Assembly: GCF_000286075.1 (NCBI RefSeq)
Contig: NZ_AJTZ01000005.1
Span: 558,001 to 622,000 of the forward strand
Direction of reading: 5' to 3'
DNA: 64,000 nucleotides
Source: Streptococcus ratti FA-1 = DSM 20564
GTDB lineage: Bacteria > Bacillota > Bacilli > Lactobacillales > Streptococcaceae
Shown here: in pieces, positions 8,876-18,595 of the stretch
Layout: each line of letters opens with the position of its first letter
Position numbering within the stretch: position 1 is the stretch's first letter
Made by a program: the position numbers and the translations under genes
Notes under the pieces: model-generated
Database searches by the model: none
Seen by the model: the letters and a program-made list of their open reading frames with translations, nothing else
What the model was told of the DNA's origin: nothing

Positions 8876-9991
8876 TTATTTTCCTACAATCTCCTTTATT
8901 TTTGCGGCTAGAGCCTTAGTTTCATCTGGTTTGTTCAAATCTGAAAAACTGATACGAACAGATTCCTGTAGACGATGAGAACCAGCGCCGTATTTTGCTG
9001 CTAAAACATGGCTGGGATCAACTGTACCGGCCGTGCAGGCAGAACCTGTTGAAATCGCAAAGCCAGCCAAATCCAGCTGAGTGAGCAAAATGCCATTATT
9101 GTAAGCGGGAAATCCAATATTAATAACATAGGGAAGAGCATCTTCGTTAGAATTAAGATAGTAATCAAGACCTTCTAAGCCCTCTAAGAATAGCCTTTTG
9201 AGCTTAGCAACATATTCTAGATGATCTTTTAGATGAGCCTGAGCATCAATCAGAGCCTGTGTCAGGCCCGCAATACCAATTAGATTTTCTGTACTGGCAC
9301 GGCGTTTTTCTTCCTGTTCACCGCCGTGCAGGAGACTGTCAAAATGAACATTGTCAGCATAGAGAAGACCGACTCCTTTAGGACCGTGAAATTTATGAGC
9401 GGAAGCTGACAGAAAATCAATGTTTAGATCCTTAGGGTGGATAGGAATCTTACCTGCAGCCTGAACGGCATCAACATGAAAAGCTGCTTGATGCTCCTTA
9501 AGAAGATTGCCGATTTCTTCAATTGGCAGTAGGTCCCCTGTTTCATTATTAGCAAACATGACAGATACTAAAATCGTGTCTTCACGCAGAGCATCTTTCA
9601 CCTGCTGAACAGAAATGCGGCCATCAATAGGATTCAAGTAGGTCACTTGAAAACCAAAACGTTTTTCTAAATAATGCAGACTGTTTAAAACAGAATGATG
9701 TTCAATAGCTGTTGAAATAATGTGTTTCCCTTGAGCCTGATGAGCAAGCGCATAACCTTTAAGAGCAGTGTTGTTGCTTTCTGTTCCGCCGGAAGTAAAA
9801 ATAATATTTCTTGCTGGAACTTCAAACACCTGAGCAACACTTTGCCGACACTCTCTTAACAGTTTGTTGGCAGCTCTGCCGTAGGAATGGATGCTGGACG
9901 GATTGCCAAAAATATCAGTCATAACCCCAGTCATGGCCTGAGCAGCAGAAGGTGTTAGGGGAGTTGTTGCAGCATTATCAAAATAAATCAC
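8876..9991 (-). CDS. NifS/IscS-like cysteine desulfurase
   Basis: 371 residues, a full-length class V aminotransferase fold. The PLP lysine is in LSASAHKFHGPKG (K200), and the sulfur-carrying cysteine is in STGSACTAGTVDPSH (C319). It moves sulfur from cysteine to acceptors, for example for tRNA thiolation. The start is GTG at 9991, 13 bases after AAAGGAG in the end of prs; the next upstream ATG is out of frame. Streptococci have a SufS and one or more IscS-like paralogues, so the exact partner (thiI, mnmA) is not settled by context. Confidence 0.9.
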   Translation of the reverse strand: MIYFDNAATTPLTPSAAQAMTGVMTDIFGNPSSIHSYGRAANKLLRECRQSVAQVFEVPARNIIFTSGGTESNNTALKGYALAHQAQGKHIISTAIEHHSVLNSLHYLEKRFGFQVTYLNPIDGRISVQQVKDALREDTILVSVMFANNETGDLLPIEEIGNLLKEHQAAFHVDAVQAAGKIPIHPKDLNIDFLSASAHKFHGPKGVGLLYADNVHFDSLLHGGEQEEKRRASTENLIGIAGLTQALIDAQAHLKDHLEYVAKLKRLFLEGLEGLDYYLNSNEDALPYVINIGFPAYNNGILLTQLDLAGFAISTGSACTAGTVDPSHVLAAKYGAGSHRLQESVRISFSDLNKPDETKALAAKIKEIVGK

Positions 9992-9993
9992 GT

Positions 9994-10974
9994 TTAGGAT
10001 TCATCTCCTTTACGGTCGTAAGCGAACAGTGGACTGACCGGCCGTCTTTCGTGAATACGAATGATAGCATCTGCAATCAGTTCACTGGCAGAAAGATAAT
10101 GTAAATTATCAGGTAACTTTTGTTGCGTACAGACAGAATCTGTAATCAAAATATCTTTAATTGGAGCAGCCTGCAGAATTTCTGTTGCCCCACTGGCGAA
10201 TAGTCCATGACTGGCAACAGCATAGATTTCAGTAGCGCCTCCGCGCTCAACAATTTTAGCGGACTCTGCGAATGTTTTTCCCGTATTAAGAATATCATCA
10301 ATGAGAATAGCTTTCTTACCAGCAACATCACCGATAATATAACCTTCCTCACGCGAGGAATCATCATCCTGAGCATAATCAATGATAGCAATCGGAGCAT
10401 CTAGATACTGAGCTAAACCGCGGGCGCGTTTTATACCTGAATTTTTCGGACTGACGACAACGACATCTTCCCCGTACAAACCAAGTTTTGTATAATGCTC
10501 AGCAAATAAAGGAATAGTAAATAAATTATCTACAGGAATATCAAAGAATCCTTGCACCTGAACAGCGTGCAGATCTAAGGTTAAAACACGGTCAACCCCA
10601 GCCTTAACCAGCATATTAGCTACTAATTTAGCTGTGATTGGTTCGCGGGCAGCAGCAATACGATCCTGGCGTGAGTAGCCAAAATAAGGAATAACAACAT
10701 TAACACTGTTAGCACTGGCACGTTTGCAGGCGTCTACCATAATCAAAAGTTCCCACAGGTGATCATTTACGGGATAGCTGGTAGACTGAATGACATAAAT
10801 ATCATCTCCCCGAACGCTTTCTTCAATGTTGATCATAATCTCACCGTCAGAAAACTTACGAGAAGATACTTTCCCTAACGGCAGTCCGGCAGCCTTAGAA
10901 ATCTTTTCGGCAATGTCGGTGTTTGAAGTTAAAGAAAAAAGTTTAATTTGTTTGTCGGCGTAACGTTCTGCCAT
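9994..10974 (-). CDS. prs: Ribose-phosphate pyrophosphokinase (PRPP synthetase)
   Basis: 326 residues, normal length. Motifs: the N-terminal [15 protein letters not shown], the active-site region [37 protein letters not shown] and the PRPP loop [13 protein letters not shown]. It makes PRPP from ribose-5-phosphate and ATP for nucleotide, histidine and tryptophan synthesis. S. mutans has the same gene beside the nifS-like gene. It is the first gene of the prs-nifS-DUF1831 group. Confidence 0.95.
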   Translation of the reverse strand: MAERYADKQIKLFSLTSNTDIAEKISKAAGLPLGKVSSRKFSDGEIMINIEESVRGDDIYVIQSTSYPVNDHLWELLIMVDACKRASANSVNVVIPYFGYSRQDRIAAAREPITAKLVANMLVKAGVDRVLTLDLHAVQVQGFFDIPVDNLFTIPLFAEHYTKLGLYGEDVVVVSPKNSGIKRARGLAQYLDAPIAIIDYAQDDDSSREEGYIIGDVAGKKAILIDDILNTGKTFAESAKIVERGGATEIYAVASHGLFASGATEILQAAPIKDILITDSVCTQQKLPDNLHYLSASELIADAIIRIHERRPVSPLFAYDRKGDES

Positions 10975-11064
10975 GGTATTTAGTGCTCCTTTACATTAGT
11001 ATCTTTATTTTACCAAATATTATGAAAAATTTCAGTTGATTTTAATATTTTCTGCTTTTGGTCT

Positions 11065-11634
11065 TTATTTTTTGCGCAGCGTTTGGCTGAAGCGGGCCAC
11101 TTTGCTTTTGGCATATTTAAACTGAATGCGGTTAGCTTGAAGAAAAGCTTCAAAATCTGTCTTACCCTTTTGAGCATCAGAGACTTCCAATTCTAATTCG
11201 TAATCCTCAATCCCTGCATAACGGTTGTAATCCAAAGCCATGAGGCCAATTTTAGTGGTGATTTCACGCCTTACTGTAGTCAGATTTCCAAGAACTTTCA
11301 AATCATTTAACTTAATGCCAGTCCGAGAAATCAGCTCTTTAATTTCAATATCTGGGAACTGCAGCGTACGGATTATTGTTTCAGCTTCACTCAGTAACAG
11401 ATCATGATTATACTCCAAATTACCGACTTTTTGGGGCACTTTGAGTGTTAGCTCAGCCTTATCAGTAAAAGTTCTGATACGCAGAGACATTTTATTGGCT
11501 TTCAAATCAAAACTGTCAGTATCAAAATAATAGTTCGTCTGTGTGACTGGCTCAATATGAGGCATTTGTTCTTTGATACGATTAAATTCTTCTTTGGTCA
11601 GCAGCGTTTTATATTCGATTTCGAGATGATTCAT
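11065..11634 (-). CDS. CYTH domain protein (triphosphate tunnel metalloenzyme family)
   Basis: 189 residues from ATG 11634. The frame runs 26 codons further upstream, but AAAGGA sits just before this ATG and the CYTH hallmark (H)LEIEYKTLL (ExExK) then falls at the N-terminus, as in homologues. Other conserved charged strands are seen (NYYFDT, SLRIRTF, LTLKVPQ, ELELEVSD). Family members hydrolyse inorganic triphosphate or thiamine triphosphate; the substrate here is unknown. It is divergent from relQ, which suits the streptococcal pairing of a CYTH protein with a small (p)ppGpp synthetase. Confidence 0.88.
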   Translation of the reverse strand: MNHLEIEYKTLLTKEEFNRIKEQMPHIEPVTQTNYYFDTDSFDLKANKMSLRIRTFTDKAELTLKVPQKVGNLEYNHDLLLSEAETIIRTLQFPDIEIKELISRTGIKLNDLKVLGNLTTVRREITTKIGLMALDYNRYAGIEDYELELEVSDAQKGKTDFEAFLQANRIQFKYAKSKVARFSQTLRKK

Positions 11635-11728
11635 TCTTTTTTCCTTTGTTTGGCTTATTATGGTATAATAAGATATTGATTTAATTTTATAAAAAAGTCT
11701 TATTTTTGACAAGGAAGGGGCAAGGTTT

Positions 11729-12394
11729 ATGGACTGGGAAGAATTTCTGGACCCTTATATCCAGGCAGTCGGGGAATTAAAGATAAAATTCAGAGGAATT
11801 CGCAAACAGTTTCGTAAGCAAAACCGCCATTCGCCAATCGAATTTGTGACCGGCCGTGTCAAACCGATTGAGAGCATCAAGGAAAAAATGACTTTGCGAG
11901 GAATAAAGCGCGAAAATCTTGCTCAAGATATGCAGGACATTGCAGGTTTGCGGATTATGGTTCAGTTCGTTGACGACGTTGATGATGTATTGGATCTCCT
12001 GCGGCAGCGCAAGGACATGAAAATTGTGCAGGAGAGAGATTACATTAATAATTTAAAGCCCAGCGGCTACCGGTCATACCATGTTGTTATTGAGTATCCT
12101 GTTGATACCATTAGCGGTCAAAAAATTATTCTTGCTGAAGTTCAAATTCGAACACTGGCTATGAATTTTTGGGCGACCATTGAACATTCTCTTAACTATA
12201 AATACCGCGGTGAATTTCCGGATGAGATAAAAAAGCGTTTAGAGCTGACTGCCCGAATCGCTTTTCAGCTGGATGAAGAAATGCGGCAGATTCGCGATGA
12301 TATCAAAGAAGCTCAGTTATTATTTGATGCCGAAAAAAGAAAGCTAAATGATGGTGTAGGAAATAGTGATGACACAGATGAACTTTACCGATAA
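11729..12394 (+). CDS. relQ: Small (p)ppGpp synthetase RelQ (GTP pyrophosphokinase)
   Basis: 221 residues, synthetase domain only, without hydrolase, TGS or ACT domains. Motifs include [38 protein letters not shown] and [18 protein letters not shown]. Small alarmone synthetases make pppGpp/ppGpp/pGpp and set basal alarmone levels, in S. mutans also under stress. Shine-Dalgarno AAGGAAGGGG. It is the first gene of a tight four-gene operon with NAD kinase, a pseudouridine synthase and phosphotransacetylase, the same organisation as reported for S. mutans. Confidence 0.95.
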   Translation: MDWEEFLDPYIQAVGELKIKFRGIRKQFRKQNRHSPIEFVTGRVKPIESIKEKMTLRGIKRENLAQDMQDIAGLRIMVQFVDDVDDVLDLLRQRKDMKIVQERDYINNLKPSGYRSYHVVIEYPVDTISGQKIILAEVQIRTLAMNFWATIEHSLNYKYRGEFPDEIKKRLELTARIAFQLDEEMRQIRDDIKEAQLLFDAEKRKLNDGVGNSDDTDELYR

Positions 12395-13205
12395 GACAAC
12401 GAAGGTTGCCATAATTGCAAACGGAAAATATCAAAGCAAGCGAGTTGCCAGTAAACTTTTCTCTGCTTTGAGAGATGATGATAGTTTTTATCTGACCAAG
12501 AAAAACCCCGATATTGTCATTACTATTGGTGGAGATGGTATGCTTTTGTCAGCTTTTCACATGTACGAAAAGCATCTGGACAGCGTTCGCTTTGTCGGTA
12601 TCCATACAGGACATTTAGGTTTTTATACGGATTATCGTGATTTTGAAGTTGATAAATTACTGGATAATTTGCATTCAGATAAGGGCGAAAAAGTTTCTTA
12701 CCCGATTTTAAAAGTTACCCTTACTTTAAGCGACGGACGGCAGCTGACTTCCAGAGCTCTCAATGAAGCAACTGTCAAAAGATTTGAAAAAACAATGGTC
12801 GCAGATGTTATCATTAATCATGTTCAGTTTGAACGTTTTCGCGGAGATGGTATCTCAGTTTCTACACCAACCGGTAGCACTGCCTACAATAAATCTTTGG
12901 GCGGAGCCGTTTTGCATCCGACTATTGAAGCATTACAGCTGACAGAGATTTCAAGCCTCAACAATCGTGTTTTCAGAACCTTGGGAAGTTCAATTATTGT
13001 TCCTAAAAAGGATAAGATCGAGATCATTCCCAAACGCTTAGGGTCCTATATTTTGTCCATTGATAATAAAACATATACGCATCGAAATATCGCTAAGATT
13101 GAATACGAGATCGATCACAGGAAAATCAGTTTTGTGGCAACACCAAGCCATACTAGCTTTTGGGAACGGGTTAAAGACTCTTTTATTGGGGACTGCGATT
13201 CATGA
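12369..13205 (+). CDS. ppnK: NAD kinase
   Basis: 278 residues. The kinase signature [14 protein letters not shown] (GGDG) and the substrate motif [15 protein letters not shown] are clear. It phosphorylates NAD+ to NADP+. Two adjacent starts are possible, GTG 12366 and ATG 12369; the ATG has the better distance from the weak TAGGAAA. The 5' end overlaps relQ by 26 bases, and the last bases overlap the next gene (ATGA). Translation is therefore coupled through the operon. Confidence 0.94.
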   Translation: MTQMNFTDKTTKVAIIANGKYQSKRVASKLFSALRDDDSFYLTKKNPDIVITIGGDGMLLSAFHMYEKHLDSVRFVGIHTGHLGFYTDYRDFEVDKLLDNLHSDKGEKVSYPILKVTLTLSDGRQLTSRALNEATVKRFEKTMVADVIINHVQFERFRGDGISVSTPTGSTAYNKSLGGAVLHPTIEALQLTEISSLNNRVFRTLGSSIIVPKKDKIEIIPKRLGSYILSIDNKTYTHRNIAKIEYEIDHRKISFVATPSHTSFWERVKDSFIGDCDS

Positions 13206-14092
13206 GGTTTGAATTTGTTGCAGACCGACAGACAAAGATTAAGACATTCTTAAAGGGTTATGATATCTCTAAAGCCCTGCTGGCTAAGATTAAATTCAAG
13301 GGCGGCTCTATACTGGTCAACGGTAAAGCAGAAAATGCCATTTATTTGCTCAGCGAGGGCGATCAGGTAGTTATTGATATCCCTGACGAAGAATCTCACG
13401 AAAGTTTAAAACCGATCAAACATGAACTCAATATTGTCCATGAAGATGAACATTTTCTAGTCTTGGATAAACCGGCAGGCTATGCCAGCATTCCCAGCAT
13501 GCTGCATTCAAATACCATGGCTAACTTTGTCAAGGGCTATTATTTAGAACAAGACTACCCAAATAAACAGATTCATATTGTAACTAGACTTGACAAGGAT
13601 ACCAGCGGTCTTATGCTGTTTGCCAAACATGGTTACGCTCACGCGCGAATGGACCGGCAGCTCCAGAAAAAAAGTATTGAAAAACGTTACTATGCTTTGG
13701 TATCTGGCAGCGGAAAACTGGCTGAGAAGGGTGAGATTATTGCGCCTATCGCTAGAAATGATGAAAGCATTATTACACGCTGTGTTCATCCTTCCGGCAA
13801 ATATGCCCATACTAGTTATGAAATTGTGGCCAGTTACGGAGATGTGCACTTAGTTGATATTCACCTGCATACTGGCCGTACCCATCAGATACGTGTGCAT
13901 TTTGCACATATCGGCTTTCCGCTTTTAGGTGATGATCTTTACGGTGGCGATATGAGTTATGGCCTCAAGAGACAGGCTCTTCACTGTCACTGTTTAGCTT
14001 TTACAGATCCTTTTTCAAAAGAACACAAGGAGTACAATAGTTTCTTGACAGATGACTTTGATAGCGTTATCATGGATTTAAAAAATAGATAG
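13202..14092 (+). CDS. RluA-family 23S rRNA/tRNA pseudouridine synthase
   Basis: 296 residues. An S4-like N-terminal RNA-binding part ([19 protein letters not shown]) precedes the catalytic domain, with the active-site motif [17 protein letters not shown] (catalytic Asp) and [16 protein letters not shown]. It isomerises uridine to pseudouridine in structured RNA. S. mutans calls the gene in this place rluE; by sequence it is RluA/RluD type, so the exact target is uncertain. It overlaps the ppnK stop by 4 bases. Confidence 0.9.
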   Translation: MRFEFVADRQTKIKTFLKGYDISKALLAKIKFKGGSILVNGKAENAIYLLSEGDQVVIDIPDEESHESLKPIKHELNIVHEDEHFLVLDKPAGYASIPSMLHSNTMANFVKGYYLEQDYPNKQIHIVTRLDKDTSGLMLFAKHGYAHARMDRQLQKKSIEKRYYALVSGSGKLAEKGEIIAPIARNDESIITRCVHPSGKYAHTSYEIVASYGDVHLVDIHLHTGRTHQIRVHFAHIGFPLLGDDLYGGDMSYGLKRQALHCHCLAFTDPFSKEHKEYNSFLTDDFDSVIMDLKNR

Positions 14093-14104
14093 AGGGTTTA
14101 TATA

Positions 14105-15097
14105 ATGAGTATTCGTTCTTTGTTTGGCAGTCTTCGGGAAAAAGTTGTTGGTAAAAATATCAAAATTGTGTTCCCAGAAGGAAATGATGAGCGCGTTGTG
14201 CGTGCAGCTGCCCGTCTTAAATTTGAAGGTTTGGTTGAGCCCATTATTTTGGGAAATGAAACTGATGTCCGCAGTTTGCTGACCAAACTAGGCTTTGCTG
14301 ATCAGAATTATAAGGTTATCAATCCTGAAGATTATCCTGATTTCGAAAAAATGAAACAAGAATTTGTAGAAATTCGCAAGGGTAAAGCCACTCTTGAAGA
14401 CGCTGACAAACTTCTTAAAGACGTCAATTATTTTGGCGTTATGCTGGTAAAATTGGGACTGGCTGATGGTATGGTTTCCGGGGCTATTCATTCGACGGCT
14501 GATACCGTTCGCCCAGCTCTGCAAATTGTAAAAACCAAACCAGGAATTTCGCGGACATCGGGTGTTTTCCTTATGAATCGCGAAAATACCAGTCAGCGCT
14601 TAATCTTTGCCGACTGTGCTATCAATATTGATCCTAATGAACAGGAACTAGCTGAAATTGCTGTCAATACAGCAGATACAGCAAGGATTTTTGATATTGA
14701 TCCTAAAATTGCTATGCTCAGTTTTTCAACCAAGGGAAGCGCTAAGGCTCCTCAAGTTGAAAAGGTTCAAGAAGCAACCCGTATTGCCAAGGAGCTTCGG
14801 CCGAAAATTGCACTTGACGGTGAGCTTCAGTTTGATGCAGCATTTGTGCCTGAAACAGCAGCCATCAAAGCACCGGGCAGTGATGTTGCAGGACAGGCCA
14901 ATGTTTTTATCTTCCCAGATTTGCAGTCAGGCAATATTGGCTATAAGATTGCTCAGCGTCTGGGAATGTTTGAGGCGATTGGGCCAATTTTACAGGGGCT
15001 GAACAGTCCGGTAAACGATCTGTCGCGTGGCTCTAGTGCTGAAGACATTTATAAGCTTGCTATCATTACCGCTGCACAAACTATTGAAAACGACTAA
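14105..15097 (+). CDS. pta: Phosphate acetyltransferase
   Basis: 330 residues, the short Pta form. Conserved blocks: IVFPEGNDERVVRAAARL, DGMVSGAIHSTADTVRPALQ, MLSFSTKGSA, DGELQFDAAFVPETA and ANVFIFPDLQSGNIGYKIAQ. It interconverts acetyl-CoA and acetyl phosphate, and with AckA yields ATP from pyruvate and, in this region, from citrate fermentation. Last gene of the relQ operon, 12 bases after the pseudouridine synthase, followed by the hairpin element at 15105-15303. Confidence 0.97.
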   Translation: MSIRSLFGSLREKVVGKNIKIVFPEGNDERVVRAAARLKFEGLVEPIILGNETDVRSLLTKLGFADQNYKVINPEDYPDFEKMKQEFVEIRKGKATLEDADKLLKDVNYFGVMLVKLGLADGMVSGAIHSTADTVRPALQIVKTKPGISRTSGVFLMNRENTSQRLIFADCAINIDPNEQELAEIAVNTADTARIFDIDPKIAMLSFSTKGSAKAPQVEKVQEATRIAKELRPKIALDGELQFDAAFVPETAAIKAPGSDVAGQANVFIFPDLQSGNIGYKIAQRLGMFEAIGPILQGLNSPVNDLSRGSSAEDIYKLAIITAAQTIEND

Positions 15098-15104
15098 TAC
15101 AAAA

Positions 15105-15303
15105 AAGAGAAGTGGGACAAACCGCGATGATTATTGCACAATCACCCACAGAAACATGAAAACAAAACTAAAAGCCCTTGCTAGGAGTATTATCTTAGCA
15201 AGGGCTTTGTGCCTGAACATTTTGGCTGATTATTAAGAAACAAGCATCTACTCCACTGATATTGTTTGATGTATTAGTGTAAATAGTGTCCCGCTCTCTT
15301 TAT
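15105..15303. repeat. Nested inverted-repeat element between convergent pta and ABC exporter genes
   Basis: The outer arms AAAGAGAAGTGGGACA (left) and TGTCCCGCTCTCTTTA (right) pair across about 195 bases. Inside lies a strong hairpin, AAAGCCCTTGCTA / TAGCAAGGGCTTT (about 15172-15211). No credible ORF. It can act as a two-way terminator for the convergent genes. The TGGGACA core recurs in other hairpins of this window (47749, 51855). Confidence 0.65.
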
Positions 15304-16914
15304 TTAGTCAATTTTTTTCCAAAAGCGCTGTTGGATATAATAATGAAGTGCTCCTAATGCTGCTAAGGCAAGCAAGGTCAGTCCGACTCCCACACCCAAA
15401 ATAGATGTTTTTAAGGAAATTATAATAGCCAAAATAACTAAGGCGGTTCCCAAAATCAAACTGCCAAAAACAATTCCCATATAGAGCCACTGTCCGGAGC
15501 CTCTTGAAAAGAGCTGTGCTACATTTTGCCAATTAAGTGTTAAAAGCCGATAATCGCGCCAATACATTAACTCACCAATAACAAAGCTCGACAGTACCAT
15601 TCCTAGAAGAAAGCTAAGCAGCAAAGCAATAGGGATTTTCAGTACGGCGACCCCTAAAATAAAATAAATAAGGATCGGCAGGCTGATTTGCAGCAAGATA
15701 AGGCAGTAGAATTTTTGCCGCAAAAAATGTTTAAAGGAAATCGGCAAGGTTTTTATAAAGCTATAGTTATTTTTTTCTAAGGAGATGGCAACCCCCAAGA
15801 AACTGCTGGGACTGGAGATGAAATTTCCCATGATGATACCTATGAGCAATGCGACACCAAAGAAACGCGAATCAAGATTTGCCAAAAAAGAATTCTCTGA
15901 AGAAAAGGAAGGGCCGATAAAAGCCATCACAAAGATTAAGGGCATTAAATAGCTCTGGACAAGCAGGGTTGCATCTTTAAGGGTATTTAAATGGTGTTTA
16001 ATCAGGGTTTGCCTGAGATTGTCATTTGATGTCTTTTTGGTAATTTTTCTTGTTACCGGCTGATTTGTCTGAATAGACAAAAATTGTTTAAAATAATTGG
16101 ATATAATAGTGCGCCAAATAAAAACTATCAGGATAGCCATTAACCCAATTCCCAGCCAGAAATTCAAGAGGCTGGCTGTTGAAAAAGGATTCTTAACGAC
16201 GTCATAGAAACCTCTAAAATAAGGCAGATTGGCCATCTTGGCAGTGCCGCCGTTTTCGTTTATTGAATTGCCCGTGAACTGCAAGTAAACTATGGTACCT
16301 ACAGCAGCTACCGTTGAAATGACCATTAGGACTGTCGAAATCGTTTTTTTATGTGAACTTTTGACTAAGACCTGTCCTATAAAATAAATCAGAATAACGC
16401 TAATGCAGTTAGTTGCAAGCAGTAGAAGCAAAAAATTAATGACAGTTGCAGCAACAGTGACAGCAATAGAGTGAGTCATCTGCCAATAGGCAATTATAAA
16501 AAGAGAAAGCAGTGGCATTAAAAAGGGTAAACTGCCGCCTTGAGAGGAAATGAGTTTAGCAAAATAGACCTCTTTTTCCTTGACCGGCAGCGGCAGGTAC
16601 AATTTTGTATCATCACTCTCATAAAAAACTGCAAAAAGTGTCGTAAATCCCGAAATAATAGTAATAATGCTGAAAAGAGCTACTTGGAAGGAGAAATACC
16701 CACTTGACTGAGAGTAGTCAACTGCTAAAAAAAGACTGAAGTAGATGACTAAAAAGAACAAGACTAAGAAAAGCTGCTGCCCTAATACTGTTTTATAGGC
16801 TGAAAAATGTTTGTCTGGGTATTTTTCACGCTTTTTTTGAATATTAGTCAATGCCTGGGGATTGGAATAAAGGATGTTAATCTTTATCATTTCCCAAATA
16901 TTTTTATAATTCAT
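15304..16914 (-). CDS. ABC exporter membrane subunit
   Basis: 536 residues with about 12 hydrophobic segments and a soluble N-terminal stretch (ALTNIQKKREKYPDKHFSAYK). It matches the large two-component ABC-2-like permeases of Firmicutes paired with a single ATPase. The ATG overlaps the ATPase stop by 4 bases. S. mutans has a comparable pair between pta and the short-chain dehydrogenase. Substrate unknown; export of a peptide or lipid-linked compound is only a general guess. Confidence 0.82.
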   Translation of the reverse strand: MNYKNIWEMIKINILYSNPQALTNIQKKREKYPDKHFSAYKTVLGQQLFLVLFFLVIYFSLFLAVDYSQSSGYFSFQVALFSIITIISGFTTLFAVFYESDDTKLYLPLPVKEKEVYFAKLISSQGGSLPFLMPLLSLFIIAYWQMTHSIAVTVAATVINFLLLLLATNCISVILIYFIGQVLVKSSHKKTISTVLMVISTVAAVGTIVYLQFTGNSINENGGTAKMANLPYFRGFYDVVKNPFSTASLLNFWLGIGLMAILIVFIWRTIISNYFKQFLSIQTNQPVTRKITKKTSNDNLRQTLIKHHLNTLKDATLLVQSYLMPLIFVMAFIGPSFSSENSFLANLDSRFFGVALLIGIIMGNFISSPSSFLGVAISLEKNNYSFIKTLPISFKHFLRQKFYCLILLQISLPILIYFILGVAVLKIPIALLLSFLLGMVLSSFVIGELMYWRDYRLLTLNWQNVAQLFSRGSGQWLYMGIVFGSLILGTALVILAIIISLKTSILGVGVGLTLLALAALGALHYYIQQRFWKKID

Positions 16915-17657
16915 GCCTCATCACCTGCCTTTGGCTCTTCTTTGCGTCCGGCCAGTTCCAGGTAGATAGTTTCTAGGTCCTTATCCGGATGATTAGTTTT
17001 TAATTCATCCAAAGTTCCAACAAAAATAAGCTCCCCGTGCCGCAAAATACCAATACGGTCGCATAACTGTTCAGCAACCGAAAGAACATGGGTTGAAAAG
17101 AGGACAGTGTGACCGGTACGGGCATGCTCTTTCATCATCTCTTTCAAATCAAAAGATGCCTGGGGATCCAATCCGGTCAGCGGCTCATCCAAAATCCAGA
17201 TATCAGGATTAGGAATAAGAGCTCCAATGACAATAACTTTTTGGCGCATGCCGTGAGAAAAACTCTCGATTGTTTCAAAGCGCCGGTCAAAAATATCAAA
17301 CAGACTGGCAAGTTTAGCAATGCGGTCTTCAGCTGTTTTTGGGTCAACATCATAAATTTTCGCTAAAAACAGCCAATATTCTTGAGCGCTGAGATTAAGA
17401 AAGATGTCAGGAGAATCAGGGACATAGGCGATCCGTCTTTTAATGTCATCGCGATGTTCAGCCAACTTTAAATCATCAACAAAAATATCGCCATAGCTGG
17501 CATTGATGACCGATGTCAGCATATTAATCGTAGTTGTTTTACCGGCGCCATTATGACCAATTAGACCAAAAATTTCACCGTTTTCAATTGTTAGGTTCAA
17601 ATCGCTCAAGGCTTGGGCGGTTCCGTATAATTTGGAAACATGTTCAAATCTAATCAT
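16911..17657 (-). CDS. ABC exporter ATP-binding subunit
   Basis: 248 residues with Walker A GHNGAGKTTTINML, a signature-like FSHGMRQKVIVIGAL, Walker B IWILDEPLTGLDP and the switch His (FSTHV). The C-terminal charged tail is common in this CcmA/DRR-like class. It supplies energy to the permease encoded immediately downstream with a 4-base overlap. The start has AAGGAGG upstream. Confidence 0.93.
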   Translation of the reverse strand: MIRFEHVSKLYGTAQALSDLNLTIENGEIFGLIGHNGAGKTTTINMLTSVINASYGDIFVDDLKLAEHRDDIKRRIAYVPDSPDIFLNLSAQEYWLFLAKIYDVDPKTAEDRIAKLASLFDIFDRRFETIESFSHGMRQKVIVIGALIPNPDIWILDEPLTGLDPQASFDLKEMMKEHARTGHTVLFSTHVLSVAEQLCDRIGILRHGELIFVGTLDELKTNHPDKDLETIYLELAGRKEEPKAGDEA

Positions 17658-17816
17658 AAAAATTCCTCCTTAAATATTAACTATTATACTACTAAAATCA
17701 TACAAACAAAACCCCAATTTTAGAAAAAATAAAGGAAAGATTTCTGTACACTGATATTTTCCGGTAAAAAAGGTATAATAAGCTATGATAAAGCTAAAAA
17801 GCAAAGGAGATTGAAA

Positions 17817-18575
17817 ATGGCAGAAGCAGTATTGATTACGGGCGTTTCAGCGGGATTTGGCAAGGCAATGGCGGAAACCTTTGTTAAAGAAGGATACCGT
17901 GTTATCGGAGCTGCCAGACGGCTAGAAAAGTTAAATAATCTTAAAAGAGCCTTAGGAGAAAACTTTTATCCCTTGCAGATGGATATGACAGATACGGCCT
18001 CTATAGATAAAGCTTTAGCAAGCCTCCCACAAGAATGGTCAGAAATTGAACTTTTAATTAACAATGCTGGCTTAGCTTTAGGGCTTGATAAGGCTTATGA
18101 AGCTAACTTTAAGGATTGGGAAACTATGATTGCCACCAATATTATCGGGCTGACCTATCTGACACGTCAAGTATTGCCGGCTATGGCAGAGCGAAAATCA
18201 GGCCATGTCATCAACATTGGATCAACTGCCGGGACCTATCCCTATCCAGGCGGAAATGTTTACGGCGCAAGCAAGGCCTTTGTAAAGCAGTTTAGTCTTA
18301 ATCTGCGGGCAGACTTGGCTGGAACCAAGGTGCGTGTCACAAATATTGAACCTGGTCTTTGCGGTGGAACAGAATTTTCTAACGTTCGTTTTAAAGGCGA
18401 TGATGAACGTGCCGATCATCTCTACCGAGGCGCTCATAGTATTCAGCCTCAGGATATAGCAAATACCGTCCTCTGGGTTTATCAGCAGCCTAAACATGTC
18501 AATATTAACCGCGTTGAAATTATGCCAACTTCACAAAGTTTTGGCCCTCAACCGGTTGACAGAGATCTGGATTAG
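17817..18575 (+). CDS. Short-chain dehydrogenase/reductase (NADP-dependent, YdfG-like)
   Basis: 252 residues, classical SDR. The cofactor motif is ITGVSAGFGKAMAETF, followed by NNAGLAL, the catalytic Ser (INIGSTAGTYPYPGG) and the Tyr-x-x-x-Lys pair in VYGASKAFVKQ. Members reduce 3-hydroxy acids such as serine or 3-hydroxypropionate analogues; the substrate is not given by sequence. Start ATG 17817 is preferred to TTG 17811 because AAGGAG lies 7 bases before it. A TATAAT at 17774-17779 can serve as its -10. Confidence 0.9.
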   Translation: MAEAVLITGVSAGFGKAMAETFVKEGYRVIGAARRLEKLNNLKRALGENFYPLQMDMTDTASIDKALASLPQEWSEIELLINNAGLALGLDKAYEANFKDWETMIATNIIGLTYLTRQVLPAMAERKSGHVINIGSTAGTYPYPGGNVYGASKAFVKQFSLNLRADLAGTKVRVTNIEPGLCGGTEFSNVRFKGDDERADHLYRGAHSIQPQDIANTVLWVYQQPKHVNINRVEIMPTSQSFGPQPVDRDLD

Positions 18576-18595
18576 AAAGAAGCGGCTTAGTCCTT

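Noticed and set aside
15027..15236. 69-codon plus-strand frame running from pta into the intergenic hairpin region
   Set aside because: It overlaps the end of pta in another frame and its tail is made from the hairpin arms.
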